Positions 22,159 to 30,770 of a stretch of 47,916 bases of DNA are shown in pieces (position 1 is the first letter of the stretch; every line of letters starts with the position of its first letter). Position numbers and translations under genes: made by a program. This DNA comes from UBA11524 sp051886675 (GTDB taxonomy: Bacteria > Bacillota > Clostridia > Christensenellales > Aristaeellaceae): positions 1-47,916 of the forward strand of contig JBJEYH010000284.1 of assembly GCA_051886675.1 (NCBI GenBank). The letters are read 5' to 3'. Under the pieces are notes generated by a model. It did no database searches and was not told the DNA's origin. It saw only the letters and a list, made by a program, of their open reading frames with translations.

Positions 22159-23034
22159 ATGAAACGCTTCTTCGCCCTTGCCCTGCTGGTGATGCTTCTG
22201 CCCCTGCACGCCCTGGCCGAGCCCCTGCCCGTGTACACCCCGGGCGTTGCGGGCGACACCGTCATCTCCTATGACACCGATACCCTGCGCTATGACATCG
22301 TGCGCTTCACCCTTGAGGGGGTCACCTGCTACCTGACGCGGGTCTGGATGGTCGATCCCGGGCGGCAGATCCGCAAGGCCACCGCCGTGTGGGAGGAATC
22401 CCTGGCCTATCCCTCGGACATGGCCGCCACCATCGACGGCGCGGCGCTGGCCATCAACGGCAGCGGCTACGTCAGCCCGATCTTCCCCTGGATCCCGGAA
22501 AACTACCCCGGCGTCAGCGAGGACTACCACTACACCCCCCTGGGCAGCCTGACCATCACCGACGGGGAAATCTTCCGCAACCTGGAGGGCGTGGCGTACT
22601 ACGGCCTGACCCTGCAAGCGGACGGCCTGCACCTGCACGTGGGCGAGGACAACGATTCCGTCCTTGCCGGCAATCCCACCCAGACCTGGTCGTTCTACGT
22701 GGAATGCCCGCTGATCCAGGACGGTCAGGACATCCTCGACCGCAGCTGGGCCTTCGCCAACCGCAAGGCCATCCGCACCATCATCGCCAAAAAGGACGAC
22801 AACAATTACGTGCTGCTCACCGTCACCTCCAAGGGCGGCGGGCTGCCCGTCACCTCCTGCGTGGACTTCCTGCTGGAGAAAATCGCGCCGGAATGGGCCT
22901 ACAACCTGGACGGCGGGCCCTCCTCGGCGCTGCTGTACCGCATGCGCCAGCAGCCGACCATCCAGGTTCTCTACGGCAACACCAGCAAGGACGCCGACGC
23001 CATGGTCTTCACCGAGCTGCCCCAGGAGCCGTAA
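22159..23034 (+). CDS. Secreted phosphodiester glycosidase (NAGPA) domain protein
   Basis: A 291-residue exported protein with a signal peptide at residues 1-20 (MKRFFALALLVMLLPLHALA). The remainder matches the phosphodiester glycosidase/NAGPA domain also found in bacterial exopolysaccharide proteins: INGSGYVSP near 113, a central strand-rich region, and the family hallmark NLDGGPSSALL near 253, where the DGG turn is at the active site. Related proteins act on sugar-phosphodiester linkages, for example in wall teichoic acid or capsule precursors. The usual terminal GS after DGG is replaced by PSS, a mild deviation. GGAAAGG lies 11 nt upstream. It is monocistronic, with promoter and terminator. 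Confidence 0.8.
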   Translation: MKRFFALALLVMLLPLHALAEPLPVYTPGVAGDTVISYDTDTLRYDIVRFTLEGVTCYLTRVWMVDPGRQIRKATAVWEESLAYPSDMAATIDGAALAINGSGYVSPIFPWIPENYPGVSEDYHYTPLGSLTITDGEIFRNLEGVAYYGLTLQADGLHLHVGEDNDSVLAGNPTQTWSFYVECPLIQDGQDILDRSWAFANRKAIRTIIAKKDDNNYVLLTVTSKGGGLPVTSCVDFLLEKIAPEWAYNLDGGPSSALLYRMRQQPTIQVLYGNTSKDADAMVFTELPQEP

Positions 23035-23043
23035 TCCCCACGC

Positions 23044-23083
23044 AAAAGACCGCCGCTCTCCCGGTGAGAACGGCGGTCTTTTT
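23044..23083. terminator. Bidirectional terminator
   Basis: AAAAGACCGCCG and CGGCGGTCTTTT arms form a 12-pair stem followed by T on both strands. It directly follows the NAGPA-domain gene; DUF3842 ends 100 nt further on. Confidence 0.92.
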
Positions 23084-23182
23084 CTGCTGGCGTCCCGGCA
23101 GGGAAGGGACATCCCGGCAAAGCGCATCGCCGGCCGGCTCCTGCGCGCCCGCGTTTTCCCTGCCGCGGCCGGGTGGTTCGCC

Positions 23183-23596
23183 CTATGCCTGCCGGAGGCG
23201 GCTCACAGCCTCCTGCACGGCGGCCTCCACGGCCTCGGTCAGGGTCTGCTTCCTCACGCCCGCCACCGTCACCTGGCAGCGGCTCACCGGCAGAAGGATC
23301 TTGTGGGCCGGGCTGCTGGCCACGGCGCAGGCCATGCCCGCCGTGACCTCCCCCAGCATGGCGTCGCACAGCACCATGCCGATGGGCCCCAGAATCAGAT
23401 CCGCCCTCTTCGCGCAGACGCGGATGGCGTTTTCCCCCGTTGCCCCCTGATCCGCCCCTGCCCGCAGCATCGCCGAGGTGGCCAGGGCGTTGGTGCCCAC
23501 GGCGATCACCGGCTGCTCGGGCATTTCCCGCTTGAGCGCCTCCACCAGCATGCGGCCCATGCCGCCGCCCTGCGCATCCATGACCACCACGTTCAT
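23183..23596 (-). CDS. DUF3842 family protein
   Basis: A 137-residue protein of the DUF3842 family, known mainly from Clostridia. Visible hallmarks are VVVMDAQGGGMGRMLVEAL at the start (a Rossmann-like beta-alpha-beta with GGG), VIAVGTNALATSAMLRAGAD near 30-49, GPIGMVLCDAMLGEVT near 70-85 and SPAHKILLPVSRC near 94. The pattern suggests nucleotide or cofactor binding; no activity is known. The ATG overlaps the patatin stop by four bases (ATGA), so the two are translated together. Confidence 0.85.
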   Translation of the reverse strand: MNVVVMDAQGGGMGRMLVEALKREMPEQPVIAVGTNALATSAMLRAGADQGATGENAIRVCAKRADLILGPIGMVLCDAMLGEVTAGMACAVASSPAHKILLPVSRCQVTVAGVRKQTLTEAVEAAVQEAVSRLRQA

Positions 23597-24450
23597 GCCC
23601 TCGTCGCCTCCCTGATGAATGTACGGATTTCCTCCAGCCGCGCCTCCGCCGTCTCCCGGCCCAGGCGATAGGCTGCCCGCAGCTTTTCCGGATCCTTCTC
23701 CACCTGACGCACGTCCAGGGCCTGGGGCGGACGGATCACCAGACACGCCCCGGCCTGCTCCCGGGCCCAGACGTAGGCCGTCGCCTCATTGTAGCGCTCA
23801 TGGCGGCTGGCCATGGCCCCGATGAGCTTCGGATACCGCCTGAGCCACACGCGCATCAGCGGCAGCAGGCTGTTGGGCTCCTTGACGTAGCCCTCCGGCT
23901 GGGTGAGAATCACGATGTTCCGCCCGTAGCCCATATTCTCGAAGGCCCTGAGCGGAATGGAATCCGACGCCCCGCCGTCCAGCAGGCGCAGGCCGTCCGC
24001 CTTCACCACCCGGGATACCAGCGGCATGCTGGCCGATGCCTGCAGCCACCGCAGATCCTCCGCGCCGCCCTTTTCACACCGGTGATAGACGGGCTCGCCG
24101 GTATCCACGTTGGTGCACACGCAGTAGAACGCCATGGGATCCGCCGCGAAGGCCGCGGTATCGAAGGGATCCAGCCGCTCGGGGATGTCGTGATAGCAGA
24201 ACCTCTCCCCGTAGAGATTCCCCGTCAGCAGCAGCGAGCGGAAGCTGGCGTAGCGCCAGTCCCGGCAGTAGCGGGTGTTGTAGCGCAGGACGCGGCCGGG
24301 CTGTCCGGACTTCAGGTTGCAGCCGAACACCGCCCCCGCCGATACGCCGATGGCCCCATCCACCCGCAGATGCTGCTCCATCATCACGTCCATGACGCCC
24401 GCGGTGAACAGTCCCCGCATGGCGCCGCCTTCCATCACCAGACCCAGCAT
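23593..24450 (-). CDS. Patatin-like phospholipase
   Basis: A 285-residue lipid acyl hydrolase of the RssA/YchK bacterial patatin type. The oxyanion-hole segment MEGGAMRGLFTAGV (6-19), the nucleophile S37 in GVSAG and the catalytic D158 in LLDGGASDSIPL are present. There is no signal peptide, so it acts on the inner face of the membrane or in the cytoplasm. I chose the ATG at 24450 because GGAGG is 6 nt upstream; another ATG six bases earlier abuts the site. It has its own promoter and forms a two-gene operon with DUF3842. Divergent from murG. Confidence 0.9.
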   Translation of the reverse strand: MLGLVMEGGAMRGLFTAGVMDVMMEQHLRVDGAIGVSAGAVFGCNLKSGQPGRVLRYNTRYCRDWRYASFRSLLLTGNLYGERFCYHDIPERLDPFDTAAFAADPMAFYCVCTNVDTGEPVYHRCEKGGAEDLRWLQASASMPLVSRVVKADGLRLLDGGASDSIPLRAFENMGYGRNIVILTQPEGYVKEPNSLLPLMRVWLRRYPKLIGAMASRHERYNEATAYVWAREQAGACLVIRPPQALDVRQVEKDPEKLRAAYRLGRETAEARLEEIRTFIREATRA

Positions 24451-24478
24451 GGACATCCTCCTTTCCGCATATACTCCG

Positions 24479-24507
24479 ATTGTACCATCCGCCGGGCGGG
24501 ATTGCAA
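24479..24507 (-). promoter_or_regulatory. Promoter of the patatin-DUF3842 operon
   Basis: On the minus strand: TTGCAA (24507-24502), 17-nt spacer ending TGG, TACAAT (24484-24479). Confidence 0.75.
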
Positions 24508-24519
24508 GCCCGCCGCCTC

Positions 24520-24548
24520 TTGACAGACGCCGCGATCGGCTATATCAT
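24520..24548 (+). promoter_or_regulatory. Promoter of murG
   Basis: Consensus TTGACA (24520-24525), 17-nt spacer, TATCAT (24543-24548). Only 12 bp separate its -35 from the -35 of the divergent patatin promoter. Confidence 0.75.
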
Positions 24549-24604
24549 CATGGGAGGACGCTTGCGTCCGTTTAGCGCTGCACAGGAGGAAGGAGACGCT
24601 CCGC

Positions 24605-25669
24605 ATGAAGAAAATCGTTCTCACCGGCGGCGGCACGCTGGGTCACGTGACCCCGCACCTGTCGCTGATCCCCCACCTGAAGGAGGCGGGCTACGAGATT
24701 CACTACATCGGCACGGAGAAGGGCATGGAGGCGGAGAAGATCCGCAGCGTGCCCGGGGTGACCTACCACGCCGTGCAGAGCGGCAAGCTGCGCCGCTATT
24801 TCTCCTGGCAGAATTTCATCGACCCCTTCAAGGTGATCGCGGGGGCCTTCCAGTCCGCCCTTCTCATGGGAAAAATCAAGCCCGACGTGGTGTTCAGCAA
24901 GGGGGGCTTTGTGGCGGTGCCGGTGGTATTCGGCGCGTGGCTGCACCGGGTGCCGGTGGTCTGCCACGAGAGCGATCTGACCCCCGGCCTGGCCAACAGG
25001 CTCTGCGCGCCCTTCGCCCGGAGGATCGCCACCACCTTCCCGGAGTGCGCCCAGGCCCTCGGCCCCAAGGCCGAAATGACCGGCACACCCCTGCGGCCGG
25101 AGCTGTTCCGGGGCAGCCGTGCCCGGGGGCTGACGCATCTGGGCTTCGACGGCAGCCGGCCCATCCTGCTGATGATGGGCGGATCCTCCGGCGCGCAGGC
25201 AGTGAACAAGGCGCTGCGGGAAGCGCTGCCCCGGCTGACGGACAGGTTTGACGTGGCGCACATCTGCGGCAAGGGCAACCTGGACGAGGCGCTGCAGGGC
25301 GTTGCCGGCTACCGGCAGCTGGAGTTCCTGGACGCGGAGCTGCCCGACGCGCTGGCCTGCGCGGATCTGGTATTGTCCCGGGCGGGGAGCAACGCCCTGT
25401 GCGAGTTCCAGGCCCTGTGCAAGCCCATGCTGCTGGTCCCCTATCCCAAGGGCGCCAGCCGGGGGGATCAGATTCTCAACGCCCAAAGCCTGCAAAGGCG
25501 CGGTCTGGCCCATGTGCTGCTGCAGGAGGACATGACCGCCGACACCCTGGTCAAGGCCCTTGACGACACCTGGGCCTCCCGGGAGCAGCTGACCGAAGCC
25601 CTTCACGCCGCGCCTCCCGCCGACGGCACCCGCCGGGTGCTGGAAATGATCGAGGAGGTTCAGCGCTGA
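24605..25669 (+). CDS. murG: Undecaprenyldiphospho-muramoylpentapeptide beta-N-acetylglucosaminyltransferase
   Basis: A 354-residue GT28 glycosyltransferase that adds GlcNAc to lipid I to make lipid II on the cytoplasmic face of the membrane. The N-terminal loop LTGGGTLGHVTPHLSL (6-21), SKGGFVAVPVVF near 98, HESDLTPGLANRL near 121, the MMGGSSGAQAVN loop near 180 and SRAGSNALCEF near 258 are all family motifs. The HESD-x-TPG form is the one seen in a Firmicutes branch. The gene is outside a division/cell-wall cluster, which is common when a second MurG is present, so it could be a paralogue. AGGAGGAAGG lies about 8 nt upstream of the ATG. Confidence 0.93.
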   Translation: MKKIVLTGGGTLGHVTPHLSLIPHLKEAGYEIHYIGTEKGMEAEKIRSVPGVTYHAVQSGKLRRYFSWQNFIDPFKVIAGAFQSALLMGKIKPDVVFSKGGFVAVPVVFGAWLHRVPVVCHESDLTPGLANRLCAPFARRIATTFPECAQALGPKAEMTGTPLRPELFRGSRARGLTHLGFDGSRPILLMMGGSSGAQAVNKALREALPRLTDRFDVAHICGKGNLDEALQGVAGYRQLEFLDAELPDALACADLVLSRAGSNALCEFQALCKPMLLVPYPKGASRGDQILNAQSLQRRGLAHVLLQEDMTADTLVKALDDTWASREQLTEALHAAPPADGTRRVLEMIEEVQR

Positions 25670-25688
25670 GGCGTTGCATACTGTCCAT

Positions 25689-25730
25689 AGCAAAAGGCGA
25701 TGCAGTGTACATGGCTGCATCGCCTTTGCT
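25689..25730 (+). terminator. Terminator-like hairpin after murG
   Basis: AGCAAA-GGCGATGCAG and CTGCATCGCC-TTTGCT arms form a 16-pair stem with one bulge, starting 20 nt after the murG stop. The T-run is short and lies inside the stem. Confidence 0.75.
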
Positions 25731-25898
25731 GTCTGCGAACGATGGAGGGCGGCGCGTCGGATGGATTCCGGCGCGCTGCTTGATTGTGGAAGTCGGGGTC
25801 TGCGCTCCGGAGGATGTGGCTGGCGCAGTGCGGGCGGATGGGGCGTGCCCTGTGGGCGCGCTTGCCGCGATGGGTGGGGCATGCCCGATGGGTGCATG

Positions 25899-26680
25899 CC
25901 CCGCAGGATGGAGCGTGCCCAACATGCGCGTCTGTCCCCGCAGGATAGTGTGTTCCAAAGTGCGCGTCTGCTCCCGCAGAATGGCGCGTACCAATGAGCG
26001 CACATGCCAGCAGGATTGTGCGTTCCCAAAATACGCGTCTGCCCCGCAGAATGACGCGTACCCCATGGACGCATATGCCCCCGCAGGATCGTGCTTTCCC
26101 AACGGGCGCATGCCCCGCAGGATGATGCGTTCCCAAAATACGCGTATTCCCCGCAGAATGGCGCGTCCCACTGGGCGCACATGCCCGCAGGATTGTGCGT
26201 TCCCAAATTGCGCATCTGCCCCGCAGAATGGCGCGTACCCCATGGACGCATATGCCCCCGCAGGATTGTACGTTCCCAAAGTACGCGTCTGCCCCGCAGA
26301 ATGGCGCGTCCCACTGGGCGCACAGGCCCGCAGGATTATGCGTTCCCAAATTGCGCGTCTGTCCCCGCAGAATGGCGCGTCCCACTGGGCGCACATGCCC
26401 ACAGGATTGTGCGTTCCCAAATTGCGCGTCTGCCCCGCAGAATGGCGCGTACCAATGGGCGCACAGGCCCGCAGGATTATGCGTTCCCAAAATACGCGTC
26501 TGTCCCGCAGAATGGCGCGTACCCCATGGCGCATATGCCCCCGCAGGATCGTGCATTCCCAACGGGCGCATGCCCCGCAGAATGGGGCGTTCCCTATGGG
26601 CGCACATGCCCGCAGGATTGTGCGTTCCCTTGCAATGCGCGCATGCCCGCAGGACGTGTTCGTTCCCTTGCAATGCGCGG
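25899..26680. repeat. Minisatellite array, about 22 monomers of 34-37 bp
   Basis: The array is 782 bp long. Every monomer starts CCCGCAG(G/A)AT or a one-base variant. Two types mostly alternate: type A carries a GCGTTCCCAAA-ATACGCGTCTG core and type B a GGCGCGT-CCC(A)-TGGGCGCACATG core, giving a dimer period of about 70 bp. Monomers 5, 10 and 18 share a CCCCATGGACGCATATG-like variant, and monomers 6 and 19 share CCCAACGGGCGCATG, so longer blocks have been duplicated. Monomers differ by 5-25 percent. Because their length is often not a multiple of three, frames shift between monomers, although few stops occur in any frame. The 60-150 bp to the left looks like decayed monomers. No gene or promoter is seen inside. 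Confidence 0.92.
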
Positions 26681-26863
26681 AACCTGCCGTTTCCAACGCG
26701 GGCGAACTTCGTCGCCTGCTTGGAAACTCTGGATTCTTTGCGTTCCAATTTTATATTTTTTTGTGTTGCGCCTGGGCTGCCGCCCAGACCTGCGCAGGGG
26801 CTAACGCCGCCCCTGCACCCGCGCAAGGGGCATCGCCCCTTGACCCTTTTCCGCTGCCGCGAT
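26681..26863. repeat. Multi-hairpin interspersed repeat, copy 1
   Basis: This copy of the element repeated at 43571-44037 starts where the minisatellite ends and stops 20 bp before the stop codon of the downstream minus-strand gene. It has a conserved left part (TGCCGTTTCC, then CGAACTTCGTCG), a T-rich centre and three hairpins in about 75 bp: TGGGC/GCCCA, GCAGGGGC/GCCCCTGC and CAAGGGG/CCCCTTG. It sits between the convergent murG and MBG-protein genes. Confidence 0.9.
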
Positions 26864-26883
26864 CTCTGGGAGGGGGTCGGTGA

Positions 26884-29800
26884 TTAGTCCGCAAGGGTTA
26901 CGCACAGAATGCTTTCCCCCTGGAGGGGCGCGATCAGGTAGCGGGCCGTGTCCATCAGCCGGGGCCAGGACGCAGCCGATTCGCTCTCCGTGTAGGGCTG
27001 CACAAAGGCCGTCTCCAGCGTCATGGCCGATTCCTGCTGCCACGCCCCCAGGCCGAACCGGGCCGGGAAGGCATCCTCGTCGTACTGGTTCATGTCCGTG
27101 AGCAGCGCCGCCAGCGTTTCCAGCTCCACCGAGGCCGTCAGGCTGGGCAGCAGATCCGTCACGTCGATGTCCTGGCCGTCCACCACCATATAGACCCCCA
27201 TGCGCCAGCCGCCGGTCACGGGCTGCAGGGGCTGCAGGTCGTCGGGCAGCGCCGCCCCGGGCAGCGCCTCCATGCGGAACCATACCGTCTTCAGGCTGCC
27301 GCCGCAGGCGTTCACCGTGTCCTGCATGTCCTGGCTGAGCAGGTCGTCCAGGTGAAGGGTCAGGGCCGCGCCGTCGTTCATGAGGCTGACGGCGTTCACC
27401 CCCAGCTGATTCATCCGCCGCGCGCCCAGCCAGCTCAGGCGCAGGGTGCGCCCGCCCCAGGCCAGCTTGCCGTCCTGATCGGTGACGTAGCCGCCGTCCG
27501 GGTTCTGCTCCGCCTCGCAGCGGATGCGCAGGAGCACCTCGTCCGCCTCCGCGCTGTAGCTCAGCGAGGGCAGGAACAAGCGGGGCTGCGCGGTGGTCTT
27601 GTCGCACACCACGCTGCCGATGATGCTGTTGTTGATGACCAGGCTGTCCCGCGTGGCCAGGGTGACAGCCACGCTCCGGCCGTCGCCGCGGACGATCTCC
27701 TGCCGCACGGGGGTCAGCTTGCCGAAGGTGTAGCCCACAAACATGCCGCCGCTCGTCACGGGCAGAATGGTGAACACCGGCGCGTCGCCCTTCAGCGACA
27801 GGGTGTAGTAATCCGCCGGGTCGAAGCCCTCCAGCGTGAAGGCGTAGTTGCCCGGCTCCTCGCCCTGCTGCCGCAGCAGCTCGCCGGACAGCTCGTCGCC
27901 CTCCAGCAGGCCCTTCACCTCCCAGGTGAACGCGGGGTCCGTCTCACCCTGGTACTTCTCCTGATTGGGGTCGGGGATGATGGTCAGCGGCACCTTCGTG
28001 ATGGCGAAGGGCACGTCCACCACGCCCGGCAGATAGGTGGCGTTATCCTCGCGGATGGTCACGTGCATCACATAGCTGCCCACCTGCACCGGCACGCCGT
28101 CCTGGTTGAGCTGCTGCCCGGTGTAGGTCACCTCCGCGCCCTCAGGAAGGGTCAGGGGCGTGCTGTACGCCCGGCCCGTGTAGCGCGCATTGGCGGAGGA
28201 CGCCACCGGCGTCCAGGGGCCCCGGTGATGATGGGTGATCGCCTCGCTGAACTGGAAGCCGTCGGCGGACTGCTCCGTCAGCGCCGCGCCCATGGCCGAT
28301 GCGGCGTAGACCCGCAGGGTCACGTCCGCACCGGGCGCAACGCCGGTGATCACGGCCTCGCCGCCCTCGGCGGGATACCGCTCCGCCTGCTCCACCCAGG
28401 TGTCCGGCATGTAGGTCTGCCCGGGCAGCACCTGCACCCCCGCGCTCCCCGCGCCCTGGCACTGCCAGGTCACGCGGATGGAGCCGTCCGGCAGATCCTC
28501 GGCCTGCACCTGCGTGATGCTCAGCCCCGGATTGGCATCCGCCCGGTGATCCACCACCACGGCGGTGTATACCGTATCCCCGTGGGACGCCGCCACCGAC
28601 GCGCCCTCCGGCAGCTCCACCCCCCACAGGTGAACCGATCCGTCGTAGTGGGTCTTCACCTGCCAGGTTTCGCCGGCGGCCATCAGCGTCATGTCCGTGT
28701 TGGGCACGGGATTGCCGCTGCGGTCGCGGAGCATCAGCGTCAGATGGGGCTGCTCAGGCTCGGGCTCCACCTTGACGTTGCCCTGCAGGGTGATGCCCGT
28801 CAGCGTCTGCTGCCCGCTGAGCAGCAGCCTGCCGGAGGCCACGCTGAGGGTCAGGGCCGAGGCGCCCGTCAGCTGCACCGCCTGTCCGCCGGTGGAGCAC
28901 AGGGCGTTGTCCCCCGTGAGGGTCACGGTCAGCTGCTCGTCCGTCAGGCGCAGGACGCTTTCCTCCCCCTGCAGCTGCACGTTCATAAAGGCCGCTTCCG
29001 CCATCGCGCCCGCCGCCGTGATCTGTCCGCCCACATAGCTGCCGCCGCCCGTCACCGTGAAGAGCCGCGCGCTGCCCGCGTCGGCATCGGGGGTCTCCCG
29101 GGTGAGGACGAAGCGCTTCTCCGCCCCGGTCAGGGTCGCGACGGTCACGGCCGTGCCGTCCGCCATGATGTCATAGGCCGTGCCCTCCGCCGGCGTGGGC
29201 AGCAGCAGCCTGCCCTCCGCCGTCACCAGGGGCATGGCGCTGCCGTCCAGGGTGACGGTCTGGCTGTCCAGCGGCACATCCACCGCATAGGCCGTCCAGC
29301 CCCCGGGGACGCTGTCCAGCACCGTCACGCCGCCGGTCACCTGCAGCTGCGCCATGCCGCCGTGCAGCGTCAGCCGGCCCTCGTTGATGATGCGCGCGCT
29401 GCCGGGCAGGCCGGTCAGCTCCACCTCCCCCCGCACGTACAGCGTGAAGGCGCAGCTCGCCTCGATCAGCAGCTCCGGACAGGTCACGTCCTCCAGCACC
29501 AGCGTCACGCCGCTCTGGTCAATGGCCAGCACCGTGCCCGCTGCCACGTCGCCCGTCAGGGTATAGGCGGTATCCGCCTGAAGCTCGTTGCGCCGGCCCT
29601 GGAGGATCCCCTCCGGCCCGGTCACGTCCGCCTCCCGGATCACCCGCAGGGTCGTGCCGTCCATGGCGGCCGCCCAGCGCATGCCCTCCCCGGCCTCGGG
29701 AAGCCACAGGTACATGCTGCCGTCCGCGTCGGGGGTGTCGGCGGGATAGCTCTCCCCGTCGACCGTCACGGCTGTAGCGCCGGCGGCCGGGAAGGCCGTC

Positions 29801-30651
29801 ATCCTCCGGCCGTTTTTCTCCTCGGCCTGCATGCGGACGCTGCCGCCGCTGATCTCGATGCTGCCCGGCTCCTTCCCGTCCGCGGTCACCGCGCCGATGG
29901 CTGCCGCGCCCCCACGGCGGATGATCAGCTTCGCCCCCTTGCCCAGGGTCAGCCCGCCGATGCTGCTGATCCCCTCCAGGGTCAGCGTCAGCTGGCTGCC
30001 CTCCGCAATCGTCAGGGCGTCCAGGGTCGCGTCCGTCATGGTCAGCGTCACCAGCCGGCCCGGGGCGATGGTCAGCGCCGCGCTGCGCTTCCCGCCGTCC
30101 CGCACCTGATAGCTGCCGCTGCGCCAGATGGTCGCGTCCGCCTGATCCAGGTCGATGACCACGCTGCGCACCGATCGCGCCGCCTTCATGCCGCTGCCCA
30201 GCGCGTCCTGCCGGTCCAGCAGCCACCGGCCCTTGCTGCACAGGGGGATGTCCAGGCCATGCGCGTCCTGCCCGATGTGCGCGCAGGCCGGATCGTCGCA
30301 GGCCGGGGCCTGGACGCAGCGCTCGTTGGCGTGGTCGCACAGGGTCTCGTCCCAGGCGGAATCACCCGGCGTGTCCCCTGATGCTTCGGACGGCGTGTCC
30401 GCGGGCGTCTCGGCAGGCGTATCCCCCGGCGTTTCCGAGGGCGTGCCGGCGGGCGCGTCCGCTGGCGTCTCCGTGGACGTATCCGCGTCGCCGGACGATT
30501 CGGAGGGCGCGTCCGCGGGGTCCTCCGCGGGGTCCTCCACCGGCATCTGCCGCGACTGGGGCAGATCCGTGGGCGTCTGTTCCTCCGCCAGGGCACACGC
30601 GCTCAGCATGCACCCTGCCAGCGCCAGCGCGATCCAACGTTTGATGGTCAT
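26884..30651 (-). CDS. Large secreted multidomain protein with MBG-type domain
   Basis: A 1255-residue exported protein. Residues 1-22 are a signal sequence (MTIKRWIALALAGCMLSACALA); LAGC and LSAC could be lipoboxes, so it may be a lipoprotein. Residues 25-105 are a Pro/Glu/Asp/Thr-rich repeat region (units like ETPADTPSE). At about 110-145 there is a Cys/His cluster (CDHANERC, CDDPACAHIG and PLC) that may bind a metal or form disulfides. Residues 150-650 are beta-rich repeats resembling a parallel beta-helix or adhesin stalk, and about 880-1000 is an MBG-type immunoglobulin-like domain (FAITKVPLTI, YQGETDPAFTW). The C-terminal 250 residues are unrecognised. No sortase motif or membrane anchor is seen at the C-terminus. 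Probably a surface adhesin or scaffold; function unknown. Confidence 0.8.
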   Translation of the reverse strand: MTIKRWIALALAGCMLSACALAEEQTPTDLPQSRQMPVEDPAEDPADAPSESSGDADTSTETPADAPAGTPSETPGDTPAETPADTPSEASGDTPGDSAWDETLCDHANERCVQAPACDDPACAHIGQDAHGLDIPLCSKGRWLLDRQDALGSGMKAARSVRSVVIDLDQADATIWRSGSYQVRDGGKRSAALTIAPGRLVTLTMTDATLDALTIAEGSQLTLTLEGISSIGGLTLGKGAKLIIRRGGAAAIGAVTADGKEPGSIEISGGSVRMQAEEKNGRRMTAFPAAGATAVTVDGESYPADTPDADGSMYLWLPEAGEGMRWAAAMDGTTLRVIREADVTGPEGILQGRRNELQADTAYTLTGDVAAGTVLAIDQSGVTLVLEDVTCPELLIEASCAFTLYVRGEVELTGLPGSARIINEGRLTLHGGMAQLQVTGGVTVLDSVPGGWTAYAVDVPLDSQTVTLDGSAMPLVTAEGRLLLPTPAEGTAYDIMADGTAVTVATLTGAEKRFVLTRETPDADAGSARLFTVTGGGSYVGGQITAAGAMAEAAFMNVQLQGEESVLRLTDEQLTVTLTGDNALCSTGGQAVQLTGASALTLSVASGRLLLSGQQTLTGITLQGNVKVEPEPEQPHLTLMLRDRSGNPVPNTDMTLMAAGETWQVKTHYDGSVHLWGVELPEGASVAASHGDTVYTAVVVDHRADANPGLSITQVQAEDLPDGSIRVTWQCQGAGSAGVQVLPGQTYMPDTWVEQAERYPAEGGEAVITGVAPGADVTLRVYAASAMGAALTEQSADGFQFSEAITHHHRGPWTPVASSANARYTGRAYSTPLTLPEGAEVTYTGQQLNQDGVPVQVGSYVMHVTIREDNATYLPGVVDVPFAITKVPLTIIPDPNQEKYQGETDPAFTWEVKGLLEGDELSGELLRQQGEEPGNYAFTLEGFDPADYYTLSLKGDAPVFTILPVTSGGMFVGYTFGKLTPVRQEIVRGDGRSVAVTLATRDSLVINNSIIGSVVCDKTTAQPRLFLPSLSYSAEADEVLLRIRCEAEQNPDGGYVTDQDGKLAWGGRTLRLSWLGARRMNQLGVNAVSLMNDGAALTLHLDDLLSQDMQDTVNACGGSLKTVWFRMEALPGAALPDDLQPLQPVTGGWRMGVYMVVDGQDIDVTDLLPSLTASVELETLAALLTDMNQYDEDAFPARFGLGAWQQESAMTLETAFVQPYTESESAASWPRLMDTARYLIAPLQGESILCVTLAD

Positions 30652-30674
30652 GAATGTTCAACCTCCCGCCGGAA

Positions 30675-30686
30675 GGGGAATTCCCC
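30675..30686. promoter_or_regulatory. Perfect palindrome in the leader of the MBG-protein gene
   Basis: GGGGAATTCCCC is a perfect 12-bp palindrome lying about 8 nt upstream of the GGGAGG ribosome-binding site of the 1255-residue protein. It could be an operator or a small hairpin affecting translation. Confidence 0.35.
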
Positions 30687-30713
30687 CGTGGCGTTTTTCC
30701 TTGCTTCCTGATG

Positions 30714-30750
30714 AGAAAACGCACGGCAAGCCGTCCTGCTTCCCGTGCGC
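30714..30750 (-). terminator. Terminator after cvpA
   Basis: On the minus strand GCACGG-AAGC pairs with GCTT-CCGTGC and is followed by GTTTTCTC. It separates the L,D-transpeptidase/cvpA operon from the 1255-residue protein gene. Confidence 0.65.
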
Positions 30751-30770
30751 ACAAAATTCTTACGATTTTG

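Noticed and set aside
25899..26680. CRISPR array
   Set aside because: There are no identical repeats separated by unique spacers; the whole 34-37 bp monomer is conserved and adjacent, and no cas gene is nearby.
25660..26887. Long open frames on both strands through the minisatellite, which would encode Cys/Pro- or Arg/Trp-rich repeat proteins
   Set aside because: Monomer length is often not a multiple of three, so each frame shifts type from monomer to monomer. No ribosome-binding site suits them, and openness in several frames at once is explained by the lack of stops in the repeat.
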